Made by a program: the position numbers and the translations under genes
Part shown: positions 1 to 8,700 of the stretch, in pieces
Position numbering within the stretch: position 1 is the stretch's first letter
Layout: every line of letters starts with the position of its first letter
From: Pedobacter nanyangensis
GTDB lineage: Bacteria > Bacteroidota > Bacteroidia > Sphingobacteriales > Sphingobacteriaceae
Direction: 5' to 3'
DNA length: 48,761 nucleotides
Assembly: GCF_003313505.1 (NCBI RefSeq)
Contig: NZ_QMHO01000007.1
Span: forward strand, 121,588-170,348
The notes under the pieces: model-generated
What the model was told of the DNA's origin: nothing
The model's database searches: none
The model's input: only the letters and a program-made list of their open reading frames with translations

Positions 1-1
1 T

Positions 2-1123
2 ACCGCTACGGGTTTAGCCGCGGGCACTTATACGGTTACGGTTACCGATGCGAATGCTTGTACTTTAACCAGATCATTTACTATCACCCAACCACCGGCA
101 TTGGTTGTTAACCCGCTTATGCAAACCAATATTGCTTGTAATGGCGGTGCTACTGGATCTGCTTCTGTTTCAGTATCGGGAGGTACGCCTGGATATACCT
201 ATTCATGGTCTCCATCGGGAGGTACAGCAGCCACAGCAACTGGACTAGTTGCAGGTACCTATACTTGCACCGTTACGGATGCAAATAATTGCACAAAAAT
301 ACAAACATTTACCATTACCCAGCCAACGGCATTACAATTGGCTTATTCAGGGGCTGCTGTGGTGAATAAGAATACCGCATTTACATATACTTTCCTAGCA
401 ACAGGAGGAACTACAAGTTATTCATACAGTAGTTCTGGTACACTTCCAACTGGGCTAACATTGTCTGCAGGAGGTGTATTGTCAGGCACGCCAACTACCG
501 CCGGAGATTATAGTTTTACGGTTGTAGTTACCGATGCCAATGCTTGTACTAAAACGGTGAACGTAAGTATAAAAGTAGAGAATGCATTACCGGTAGATTT
601 GATTAATTTTGGAGCAAAAGCAATAGCTACTGGTGTTGAGGTTACTTGGACCACTACGTCTGAGGCCAACTCTTCGCACTTTGAACTGTTACATGCTACA
701 GAAACAGGAGAGTTTAAATCTCTTTCCAAAGTAGATGCACTTGGTGATTCTAAAACTGGAAAACGTTATGTTTTCTTGCATAAAAATGCCGTAAATGGGC
801 TAAACTACTATCAGTTATTGCAAGTTGATAAAAATGGTGACACTAAAGATTATGGGGTAAAGCAAGTTAACTTCAGTCCAGCTAGAGATGAGGTGTTGTT
901 GTTCCCTAATCCTGCGTCACATGCAATTACTGTTAAATTCCCAATAAATGTTTACAGCCAGCTACAGGTGATTGATATGTTGGGAAAAGTGGTAATGAGT
1001 AGCAAAATCACCGCTAAAGACCAAGAGCATAAGCTAAATATCGCTTTGTTACCTGCTGGTGTTTATACGGTAGTATTAACATCTGGCAACACAAAAACTG
1101 TACATAAATTCATTAAACAATAA
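2..1123 (+). CDS. Secreted SprB-repeat/Ig-like adhesin, C-terminal part (5' end outside window), T9SS cargo
   Basis: The frame is open to the left edge, so the start lies upstream; about 373 residues are visible. In order there is the end of one SprB-type repeat (GTYTVTVTDANACT), a full second repeat (GGTPGYTYSWSPSGGT then GTYTCTVTDANNCT), an Ig-like domain of the He_PIG type (LPTGLTLSAGGVLSGTP), a fibronectin-like stretch beginning LPVDLINFGAKA, and a C-terminal type A sorting domain with the LLFPNPASHAITVKF signature and the ending GVYTVVLTSGNTKTVHKFIKQ split as strand-turn-strand. Such domains send proteins through the type IX secretion system to the cell surface; SprB repeats are known from gliding adhesins. 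Whether this is an adhesin involved in motility is inference. The same sorting module closes the large beta-helix protein at 5781-10748. Confidence 0.88.
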   Translation, partial: TATGLAAGTYTVTVTDANACTLTRSFTITQPPALVVNPLMQTNIACNGGATGSASVSVSGGTPGYTYSWSPSGGTAATATGLVAGTYTCTVTDANNCTKIQTFTITQPTALQLAYSGAAVVNKNTAFTYTFLATGGTTSYSYSSSGTLPTGLTLSAGGVLSGTPTTAGDYSFTVVVTDANACTKTVNVSIKVENALPVDLINFGAKAIATGVEVTWTTTSEANSSHFELLHATETGEFKSLSKVDALGDSKTGKRYVFLHKNAVNGLNYYQLLQVDKNGDTKDYGVKQVNFSPARDEVLLFPNPASHAITVKFPINVYSQLQVIDMLGKVVMSSKITAKDQEHKLNIALLPAGVYTVVLTSGNTKTVHKFIKQ

Positions 1124-1144
1124 ATTGCTATTGTTTACGCTCTT

Positions 1145-1179
1145 AAAGCCCTTGCTTATTTATTAAGTAAGGGCTTTTT
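1145..1179. terminator. Bidirectional terminator between convergent genes
   Basis: AAAGCCCTTGCTTA pairs with TAAGTAAGGGCTTT (one G-T pair) across a short AT loop, with T tracts on both strands. It lies between the adhesin gene and the convergent CoA-transferase, whose stop codon falls inside the hairpin, so it can serve both. Confidence 0.8.
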
Positions 1180-2676
1180 CATGCTGCCAGTTTCTCTCAA
1201 TGAAACATGCCAGCTAAACGCCTCTTCCAGTAAATGCGGTGTTTGTCCGCCGCGTTCGTTAGCAGCCCGATTGAAATAGCTCTGTAATTGCTGTCTGTAT
1301 TCAGGATGTACGCATTTGTTAATGATTACCTGTGCTCGTTGTCGTGGTGCCAAGCCTCTTAAATCTGCAAGCCCTTGTTCTGTTACAATAATATCCACAT
1401 CGTGCTCGCAATGGTCAACATGTGACACCATAGGTACAATGCAAGAAATGTTATTGCCTTTGGCTACTGAGGTGGTTACAAAAATACTGAGGTACGAATT
1501 ACGGGCAAAATCTCCCGAACCCCCTATGCCATTCATCATGTGCGTACCACTTACATGAGTAGAATTTACATTGCCATAGATGTCACATTCTAGGGCGGTA
1601 TTTATGGCAATAATGCCTAATCTTCTAATAACTTCCGCCGCATTGCTAATATCCTGCGGGCGAAGCATTACCTTATCTTTATAAGTGTCGAAATTAGAGA
1701 ATATCTTGTCGTAATAGGCTTGAGAAACGGTAATGGAAGAACCCGAAGCAAATAATAATTTACCCGAGTCCAGTAAGTCGAAGGTGCTGTCTTGAAGTAC
1801 TTCCGAATACATGGTTAAATCTTCAAAATCGCTATGCACAAAGCCAGTTAATACGGCGTTGGCCACTTTACCAATGCCCGCCTGTAATGGGAGCAACGAT
1901 TTGGTTAAATTCCCCTTAGCTACTTCCTGGTTAAAGAAACGGATCAAATGGTTGGCAATGGCTTTGGTAGAAGCATCGGGGGCTTCAATTTCTGCGGGGC
2001 TATCTGTTTTTTGGGTAATCACGATACCCGCAATTTTATCGGGGTTAATGGCAATTACCGAAGCGCCTACCTTGGTATTGGCTTTAGTGATTGGAATTTC
2101 TCTGCGATTAGGGTATTCGCCCGTCGAAAAAATATCATGAATGCCTTTAATGGATAGTGGAACCGATAGATTAAGTTCGATGATCACTTTTTCGGCCAAT
2201 GCCGCAAAAGAAGCCGAATTACCAACAGAAGTGGTAGGCACAATACTGCCATCTTCTTCAATTAAACAAGCCTCTAAAATGGCAATATCTATTTTGGGGA
2301 AGTTGTTGGCCCGCAGCAAATTGGCGGTTTCTCCCAGGTGCTGGTCAATAAAAAATACCTCGCCTTTGTTAATCGCTTTGCGCATTACAGGATCAACCTG
2401 GAAAGGTAAACGTAACGAGAGTGCCCCTGCTTCTACCAGCGCCCCATCGGTTCCCTGTCCTAACGAGGCACCAGTCATTAACGTCACTTTCAAGGGGTCA
2501 GTCTTTGCTCTTTCGGCCAAAGCCATTAATACCGCTTTACTGTCGCCAGCTTTGGTAAAGCCGCTAGAGGCCACCACCATGTTGTTTTTAAACATCATCG
2601 CCGCCTCTTGTGCGGTAATGATTAGTTGTTCTAAATCTGGGTTAAGTATTCTATTCTCGTACATACGATTTGGCAT
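1156..2676 (-). CDS. Acetyl-CoA hydrolase/transferase family; likely succinyl-CoA:acetate CoA-transferase
   Basis: A 506-residue class I CoA-transferase of the Ach1/AarC type. The family moves CoA between acyl groups (succinyl-CoA to acetate, or slow acetyl-CoA hydrolysis) in the cytoplasm. The likely catalytic glutamate sits in TMYSEVLQDS at about residue 292, close to the position of the AarC glutamate. The family motif HVSGTHMMNGIGGSGDF is present, as is a C-terminal THP-like segment HPEYRQQLQSYF. Length matches AarC (about 505). A longer reading to 2685 would start with TTG; ATG at 2676 or 2664 is preferred. It is monocistronic, ending in the shared terminator. Exact substrate cannot be set from sequence alone; succinyl-CoA:acetate transfer is the best guess from the motif spacing. 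Confidence 0.88.
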   Translation of the reverse strand: MPNRMYENRILNPDLEQLIITAQEAAMMFKNNMVVASSGFTKAGDSKAVLMALAERAKTDPLKVTLMTGASLGQGTDGALVEAGALSLRLPFQVDPVMRKAINKGEVFFIDQHLGETANLLRANNFPKIDIAILEACLIEEDGSIVPTTSVGNSASFAALAEKVIIELNLSVPLSIKGIHDIFSTGEYPNRREIPITKANTKVGASVIAINPDKIAGIVITQKTDSPAEIEAPDASTKAIANHLIRFFNQEVAKGNLTKSLLPLQAGIGKVANAVLTGFVHSDFEDLTMYSEVLQDSTFDLLDSGKLLFASGSSITVSQAYYDKIFSNFDTYKDKVMLRPQDISNAAEVIRRLGIIAINTALECDIYGNVNSTHVSGTHMMNGIGGSGDFARNSYLSIFVTTSVAKGNNISCIVPMVSHVDHCEHDVDIIVTEQGLADLRGLAPRQRAQVIINKCVHPEYRQQLQSYFNRAANERGGQTPHLLEEAFSWHVSLRETGSMKKPLLNK

Positions 2677-2778
2677 GATTAACAAATGTATGGGCTACAC
2701 TTTTTACCATCTGCGTCAAAAATAAAGGTAGCTTAAAGGATTGATGAAACATCTCGTCAAGCTAAAAAATGACTTTTG

Positions 2779-3078
2779 TCACTTATCAGCCAAGGCTTGG
2801 TAAATTTCTGCGTAAAGCAATCCGCTGCCTCCACCATAATGTTTAACGACTGTACTGTTTGCCTTCAGCTTTTCGAGGTGTAGTTTCAGCACGTCTTCCT
2901 GCGGCTGTGTAATGCCCGAGCCGATTAATATTACCTCAAAAGCTTTGGCATAGCAATTTTCCATGGCCTCATTGAGAGATAAAGCAACGGTAGCATGCCA
3001 ATCTTCCATTTTGTTGATTAAGCGTGCTATGGTTGCTGCAATGGGTTCGTTGGAACAAACAATTAAAATATTGGTCAT
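2779..3078 (-). CDS. Degenerate response-regulator receiver domain protein
   Basis: This 99-residue protein has the alternating beta/alpha pattern of a REC domain, starting TNILIVCSNEP where a true receiver has ILIVDDE. The phosphorylation site is lost: the strand-3 end reads FEVILIGSGI, with glycine where the phosphoacceptor aspartate should be, and the acidic pair in strand 1 is replaced by CS. No output domain follows. It therefore probably acts, if at all, as a phosphorylation-independent binding module. It is a single gene between the CoA-transferase and pirin genes. Assignment to the REC fold is from pattern recognition only; a different Rossmann-like fold is possible. Confidence 0.6.
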   Translation of the reverse strand: MTNILIVCSNEPIAATIARLINKMEDWHATVALSLNEAMENCYAKAFEVILIGSGITQPQEDVLKLHLEKLKANSTVVKHYGGGSGLLYAEIYQALADK

Positions 3079-3166
3079 ACGCTTATGATTTAGCCACAGA
3101 TGCGCAGGTTTTTTCTAATCGTTATGGATTGATTTATCTGTGTATCTGTGGCTAGTTTAAATGTGG

Positions 3167-3880
3167 TTAAAACTTCATGGGTACTTCCATGATCAAAAAT
3201 TCGGCTTCAGTACTTGCCGAGATTTCAAATTTGGCGGTATCCCAAATGCCAAAGCCATCTCTGGTATTAACATCTTGGCCATCAATTTTGATACTTCCTT
3301 TCAATACAAAAATGTAGGCGCCATTCCCTTCTTTATGGAAGGTATAGGTTTTAGAAGTATTCGCATCAAATCTAGCCATGTTAAACCAAGCATCTTGGTA
3401 AATCCATACTCCAGCATCATCGGCATTTGGCGAAAGCACCTGTACAAATTCGTTTCTGGTATCTTTGTCGATGGTAATCTGGTCGTAACGAGGTTCTACA
3501 TTTCTTTTGTTAGGAAATACCCAGATCTGTAAAAACTTGGCGGGATTTTCACTATCAGGATTATATTCAGCGTGATATACGCCTGTACCTGCACTCATTA
3601 CCTGTATTTCGCCAGCTTTAATGGTGGCGGTGTTGCCCAAGCTGTCTTGATGTTGTAGCTCTCCTTCTAACGGAATAGAAATAATTTCCATGTTGTCATG
3701 TGGATGTTCTCCAAATCCCATTCCACCAGTTACAAAGTCATCATTCAATACCCTTAATGCTCCAAAGTGGATGCGGTCTGGGTTGTAATATCCAGCAAAG
3801 CTGAAAGAGTGAAAGCTTTTTAGCCAGCCATGATCTGCGGCTCCGCGAGTGTTGGCTGTGTGTAATACGGTTTGTGCCAT
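3167..3880 (-). CDS. Pirin family protein (YhhW-like cupin)
   Basis: A 237-residue bicupin. The metal site of pirins is intact: His59 and His61 in GEHPHDNMEI, and His103 and Glu105 in GVYHAEYNP. Bacterial homologues such as YhhW show quercetin dioxygenase activity in vitro; the physiological role is usually unknown. The start at 3880 (MAQTVLHTANTRG) is chosen over an upstream one at 3940 because AAAGGAG lies 9 bases before it (3890-3896), an unusually good Shine-Dalgarno for this genome, and because pirins begin at this point. The C terminus FLIMEVPMKF is typical. It is transcribed alone and diverges from the TPR regulator at 3993. Confidence 0.9.
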   Translation of the reverse strand: MAQTVLHTANTRGAADHGWLKSFHSFSFAGYYNPDRIHFGALRVLNDDFVTGGMGFGEHPHDNMEIISIPLEGELQHQDSLGNTATIKAGEIQVMSAGTGVYHAEYNPDSENPAKFLQIWVFPNKRNVEPRYDQITIDKDTRNEFVQVLSPNADDAGVWIYQDAWFNMARFDANTSKTYTFHKEGNGAYIFVLKGSIKIDGQDVNTRDGFGIWDTAKFEISASTEAEFLIMEVPMKF

Positions 3881-3992
3881 TGTTTTTTTCTCCTTTGTTG
3901 ATACAAATTTACAGCACAAATTTTGGCTGGCTCTTAACATAGGGTAAGAATTGGCATGCTATTAATGAAGTATTTCATATTTTAGAGCATTA

Positions 3993-5726
3993 ATGCACCT
4001 GTTGATGTTCAAGAAACTGCCTTTTCTCCTTCATTTACATTTGTGGCTAACTTTCGGTATAGGCTTACCCTGCGCTGCCCAATATCAGCAGCTGCTTCAT
4101 CAGCCTTATAAAAATAAGGTATACATTATCGACACCCTTTACGGAAAATTGGTAGGCAATAAAGATACCAGTGATACCTTTGCTTTCTTACGTAAAATGG
4201 AAGCTTATGGACTTAAGCATCACGATAGGGAAATGGTGTTGGAGGTTGAATTGTTTAAAGCTTATTACTATTCTTATTGGACTTTTGACCATCCACATAA
4301 TTTAGTGCTGAAGAAGCTAAAGGCAATAGCTGAAAAGGGAAGAAAAGAAAACTATCTGCACATAGAAGCGAGGGCACTGCGGGTAATAGGTGAGTTTTAT
4401 TGGCGGCGTGTGGGCAATTACGAGCTGGCTACAGAATATTACCTGCGTTTAGATCGATTGTTGGATAAAACCAATGCTATTGATTTCCCAAATATGGCCG
4501 AATACTATTATCTCATTGGCGAGCTGTATTATTTTTTTAAGGATTACGCTACGGCAAAAGCCTATATGTACAAAACACTGTCCATTGCCGTCACGGATTT
4601 TAACTGGAAAGCGATATGGTCGGCCAACAATACCATGGGATTATGCTATCGGCAACTAGGCAAATTGGATAGTGCCGATGTATTTTTTAATAAGGCCATA
4701 CAATCGAAATATTTTGGGAGTGATGATATCAGATACACGATAGCGCAAGGAAACATTGGCTACAATCATTATTTAAGAGGCAATTACGATTTGGCGGTTC
4801 CGCTGATGGAGCATGACGCCGAGAAAGCTGCAACTGAACTTGACTGGCGTTTGGCTGCGGGAGCTGCCGTTCCATTGGCGGATATCTTTATCAAACAGAG
4901 AAAATATGACATTGCCTGGCATTGGATTGAAAAGGCAGAATACTATCTGAAGAAATCTTTTGATCGTTCCTTGGAGCTAATGGACCGCTTTTACTCAGTT
5001 AAAAGCACCTGGTATTTGGCCAAAGGTAATGCTGCGTTAGCTACAAAATATCTTGATTCGGCAAGGTTGGCAAAAGCCGAGGAAGATAAAAGAGTAGATG
5101 CTTTACAGCTTTTACGTGTTCAGCAAAGAGCGCATAGCCAAAAGTTGGCGGCCGAGCGTAGTGCATTTACGGCAAAGGAGAAAGCTAAAAACAATCTGTT
5201 GGTTGCCCTTACGTTTATTGCATTTTGTTTGGTAGCTGTAAGTTTTCTGATTTACTTTTTGCAGCGCAGAAAGCGGCTCAGGATAGAAGCAGCCAAAGAT
5301 GCTAAATTGAAAATGGCTAACCATGAACTGAACCAGGCCAAGCAACAATTGGAAAAGTTTGCTCAAGCCATTGCTCATAACAGCCGTATGATTGAGGATA
5401 TGCAAACGGCGCAAGAAAACCAGCAGAGCCAAGCAGTAGAGCTGGTAAAGAAAAAAGCCATCATTACGGATGAGAGCTGGGATATTTTTCAGCAGGCATT
5501 TGAAAAGGTTCATCCAGGGTACATTAGAAGGTTGAAGGAAAGGGTTGCTGGAGTTACCCTTGCCGAAACCAAAATGGTAGTGTTGAGCAAACTTAGGTTG
5601 TCCAAACAAGAAATGGCCCATGCCCTGGGGGTTTCGCCTCAATCGTTAAGGGTAACTTGGCATCGTTTACGCAAAAAAACAGGTGATGATGAAATCCAGT
5701 TGGAGGATTTTGTGGATCAAATTTAG
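3993..5726 (+). CDS. TPR sensor-like protein with one membrane segment and C-terminal HTH
   Basis: 577 residues. An N-terminal hydrophobic signal (LLHLHLWLTFGIGLPCAAQ) is followed by a helical TPR-rich region (about 60-380; for example the NIGYNHYLRGNYDLAVPLM repeat), a membrane segment at about 400-422 (LLVALTFIAFCLVAVSFLIY), a charged coiled coil, and a C-terminal helix-turn-helix at about 520-565 (TLAETKMVVLSKLRLSKQEM, then ALGVSPQSLRVTWHRLRKKTG). This layout of periplasmic TPRs, single membrane span and cytoplasmic LuxR-like HTH is common in Bacteroidota membrane-bound regulators. The signal and the DNA targets are unknown. A link to the neighbouring secreted beta-helix gene is possible but only positional. 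Confidence 0.8.
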   Translation: MHLLMFKKLPFLLHLHLWLTFGIGLPCAAQYQQLLHQPYKNKVYIIDTLYGKLVGNKDTSDTFAFLRKMEAYGLKHHDREMVLEVELFKAYYYSYWTFDHPHNLVLKKLKAIAEKGRKENYLHIEARALRVIGEFYWRRVGNYELATEYYLRLDRLLDKTNAIDFPNMAEYYYLIGELYYFFKDYATAKAYMYKTLSIAVTDFNWKAIWSANNTMGLCYRQLGKLDSADVFFNKAIQSKYFGSDDIRYTIAQGNIGYNHYLRGNYDLAVPLMEHDAEKAATELDWRLAAGAAVPLADIFIKQRKYDIAWHWIEKAEYYLKKSFDRSLELMDRFYSVKSTWYLAKGNAALATKYLDSARLAKAEEDKRVDALQLLRVQQRAHSQKLAAERSAFTAKEKAKNNLLVALTFIAFCLVAVSFLIYFLQRRKRLRIEAAKDAKLKMANHELNQAKQQLEKFAQAIAHNSRMIEDMQTAQENQQSQAVELVKKKAIITDESWDIFQQAFEKVHPGYIRRLKERVAGVTLAETKMVVLSKLRLSKQEMAHALGVSPQSLRVTWHRLRKKTGDDEIQLEDFVDQI

Positions 5727-5731
5727 ATGAT

Positions 5732-5770
5732 GGTATTATTCCTTTGATTGGTGATAATACCAACCAAAGG
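5732..5770. repeat. Palindromic element in a convergent intergenic gap
   Basis: Two overlapping hairpins can form: GGTATTAT with ATAATACC (5732-5739, 5754-5761), or CCTTTGATTGGT with ACCAACCAAAGG (5741-5752, 5759-5770, one mismatch). The second resembles the perfect palindrome GTGGTTGGTG-ATAA-CACCAACCAC found twice near 18.6-19.0 kb. It may end transcription of the two convergent genes. Confidence 0.55.
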
Positions 5771-5780
5771 ACGACGAGCA

Positions 5781-8700
5781 TTAATTCTTAATCATTTTCA
5801 GAATGGTGTTTTTCCCTTTTCCTGTAAGCTTTAGGAAATAAATCCCTTTTGGGAGATGATTGGCGATGATGGTTTTTTCCGCCTCAGTTTTATTTACAGA
5901 CAAGTGCTGTAAAATTTTACCAGAAATTTCTGTTAAAATGACGCTTTGATAAGTGTTGGCCGCAAACTGTACCTTAGCTTGTGTGGTTACTGGATTTGGA
6001 TAAAGCAGTACCTGATCTTCATCTAAACTAAAGTTTAATTCTTTAATGCCCAGCTCTTCGGTTTTGCCGTCATGATCTTTTTGGACCAGTTTGTAATAAT
6101 TGATGCCGTTTAAAGGTGTTCGGTCATGCCACGTATAGCTGTTTTTTAGGTTGGTGGTACCTTTCCCTTTTACCGATGCAATGCTTATAAAGTTTCGGTC
6201 GTTTGTTGCCCTAAAAATTTCAAAGCCTGCATTATCTTTTTCGGAAGCCGTTCCCCAGCTCAGCACCGCTGTATGGTTTTCCTTTTTGATTTGGAATGAC
6301 AAAAGTGCCACAGGTAAGGTTCCCATATTTTCAAAAGGACCCAAATCTATACTAGAACCTATTAACCGCTGATTTCCTGCCAGGTCTTTATCTGTCCCTA
6401 GACTATTATTGGTACTATTGCCGTCCGCATCTTCGTACAAGGTATTGTTTCCAGTGTTAATGGCTAATCCATTAGCTTTTAATGTGTAATCGCCGTTTAC
6501 TGCGTCTGTAAAAAGATTATTGTCGGTGAACTGCCAAGGCACGCCATTAATGTTGCCGTTGGCGGTGCTGAACTCGTGCTGGATCAAGCTATATTTAATA
6601 TCCTTGATGACACTGCCATTAGCGCCTTCCAAGTAGGTGTTGATTGTGAGATTGTTGTAGGTGTTATGGTAAACAATGCTATTGTAAGCCGTAAATGAGT
6701 AAACAGCGCCATTGGCAAAATAAATAAAATTAGGGCTTTCGTTGCTGGCTACGGTGCTATTTTGCAGCTTAATGCTACTTGGAGCGATTGGATTAGCGTA
6801 AGCAAAAATGGCCCCGCCAAAAGCTCCTGCACTATTTCCACTGAGGATACTATTGGTAGTTGTTATTGTACTGGAGGCATTAGTTGAGCGTGAGTGGATA
6901 CCGCCACCGTGAGTGCCGCTATTTTTACTGATTGTGCTTCTGTAAATATTGAGGTTGGCAGTAGAGCCTGCTAGCAAATAAATGCCGCCTCCCCAATCGC
7001 TGGTACTATTGTAGCTGATATAGCATTGGGTTAATGTCATCTCATTGTTTGCGGTTCCGCTTTCTGAGTAAATTCCGCCGCCATTATTTCTACGTACGAT
7101 AAGATTGGCCACGCCAATGGCTCCGCTACCATCTGCCAATCCACCTGTTATGGTAAAGCCGTTCAATTCGGTGTTTAAAGCCGTGTTGCCTGAAGCCGCT
7201 ATGATCACGTGATAAGCATTATTGCCCTGTGGGATTGTTGTGTCATTGTTATCCAGGTCTCCGCTTAGTATCGTGCCATTAGTTTGCGTAGGTAAAATAC
7301 GATCATGTTCTGTTAAGGTAATTCCATTGTCGGGATCGAAACCGCCAAATAACTTTACTCCGCTTACCATCAGAAAGGCATTGTTACGTCCTTGATCTGT
7401 GCCAAATAGTGAAGGCGCATCATGCGGACCGTACATTGGTTTGTATGTGCCCTTGCTTACCCATATTTGTTTTACAGCATTTGGTGTATTGGCATTTAAA
7501 AGTTTAGCAGCCATAAGGGCATCGGCCAGTTCTGGTGTAGCATTGGCCCAACTATTGCCCCTAAAACTGCCAGCGCCATGCTTCTTTACGTAAATAATAC
7601 CATTTTCGTCGGGAACCGTTGCCGGGCTATGGGAGCTTTCAAAGGCTCCCATATCTATAAAGTCCATTCTTAAGCGGTTGTTGCCGGCTAAATCTTTATC
7701 TAGCGTTAAACTATTGTTCCCATTATCGCCATCAGCGTTTTCGTATAAAATGTTATTGCCTGCGTTTATGGCTGCACTCTTGTCCTTTAGGCTGTAATCG
7801 CCATTTGCAGCATTTGTAAAGAGGTTGTTGTGGGTATAATTTGTAGAAGTTCCATCAAGGTTGCCATTTCCCGTGTCGCTTTCTTCCTGCACTAAGCTAT
7901 ACTTAATGTCTTTGCTAATACTACCGCTATTGGTAGCGATATTGCTAATTGCCCCGTTTTCTAACTTATTGTTAAAAACAATACTGTTATAAGAGGTGAA
8001 AGTTTTAGCATTGCCCTTTAAAAAAATAAAATTTTGACCTTTATTATCAGCTATGGTGCTGTTCTGAAGTTTTAGATTACTGGTATTGGAGGCATCTGAA
8101 TAAATTACTACCCCGTCAGCCAGGGCTGTGTTGCCATGTATTTTACTGTTGGTAACTGAAATTTGCGAGGAAGGACCTTTTGAATAAATACTCCCGTTGG
8201 AATTGGAACTGTTTTCACTGATACTGCTATTGCTGATATTAATGGTTGAAGAATTGCTTGCTGGTGGTAGAGGCATTACTGGTGGCCAAGCTTCTGAATA
8301 AATGATTCCGCCAGAGCCAGCACTATTTTTACTAATGTTACAGTTGATTACCGTAACTGTTGAGCTCAGGGCAGCTCCCGCCTGAGAAATTATCGCTCCA
8401 CCAACACCAGAGGCTTGGTTTCCGTTAATGCTGCAGTTAACAAGCATAACGGTTGAACCGCCGCTCATGCTATTGGCGTAAATTCCTGCGCCATCGCTGG
8501 TGTTGTACCCAATGCTACTGGGCGACTCTCCTGATGCCAGACCACCTGTAACGGTAAAGCCATTTAATTCAATGTGACTTAAAGCGTAATTGGGAGACGA
8601 AGGTGAGCTCACTACATGGTATGCGTTATTGCCAGTTGGTCCGTTGGTATCATTATCGTCTAAATCGCCACTGAGTATGGTTCCATTTGGGGCTTCTGTA

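Noticed and set aside
2141..2725. 194-codon frame antisense to the CoA-transferase
   Set aside because: Mirror frame of a well-supported gene; amino acid composition unlike a real protein.
5112..5642. 176-codon frame antisense to the TPR/HTH gene
   Set aside because: Covers the coiled coil and HTH of the real gene; no motif of its own.
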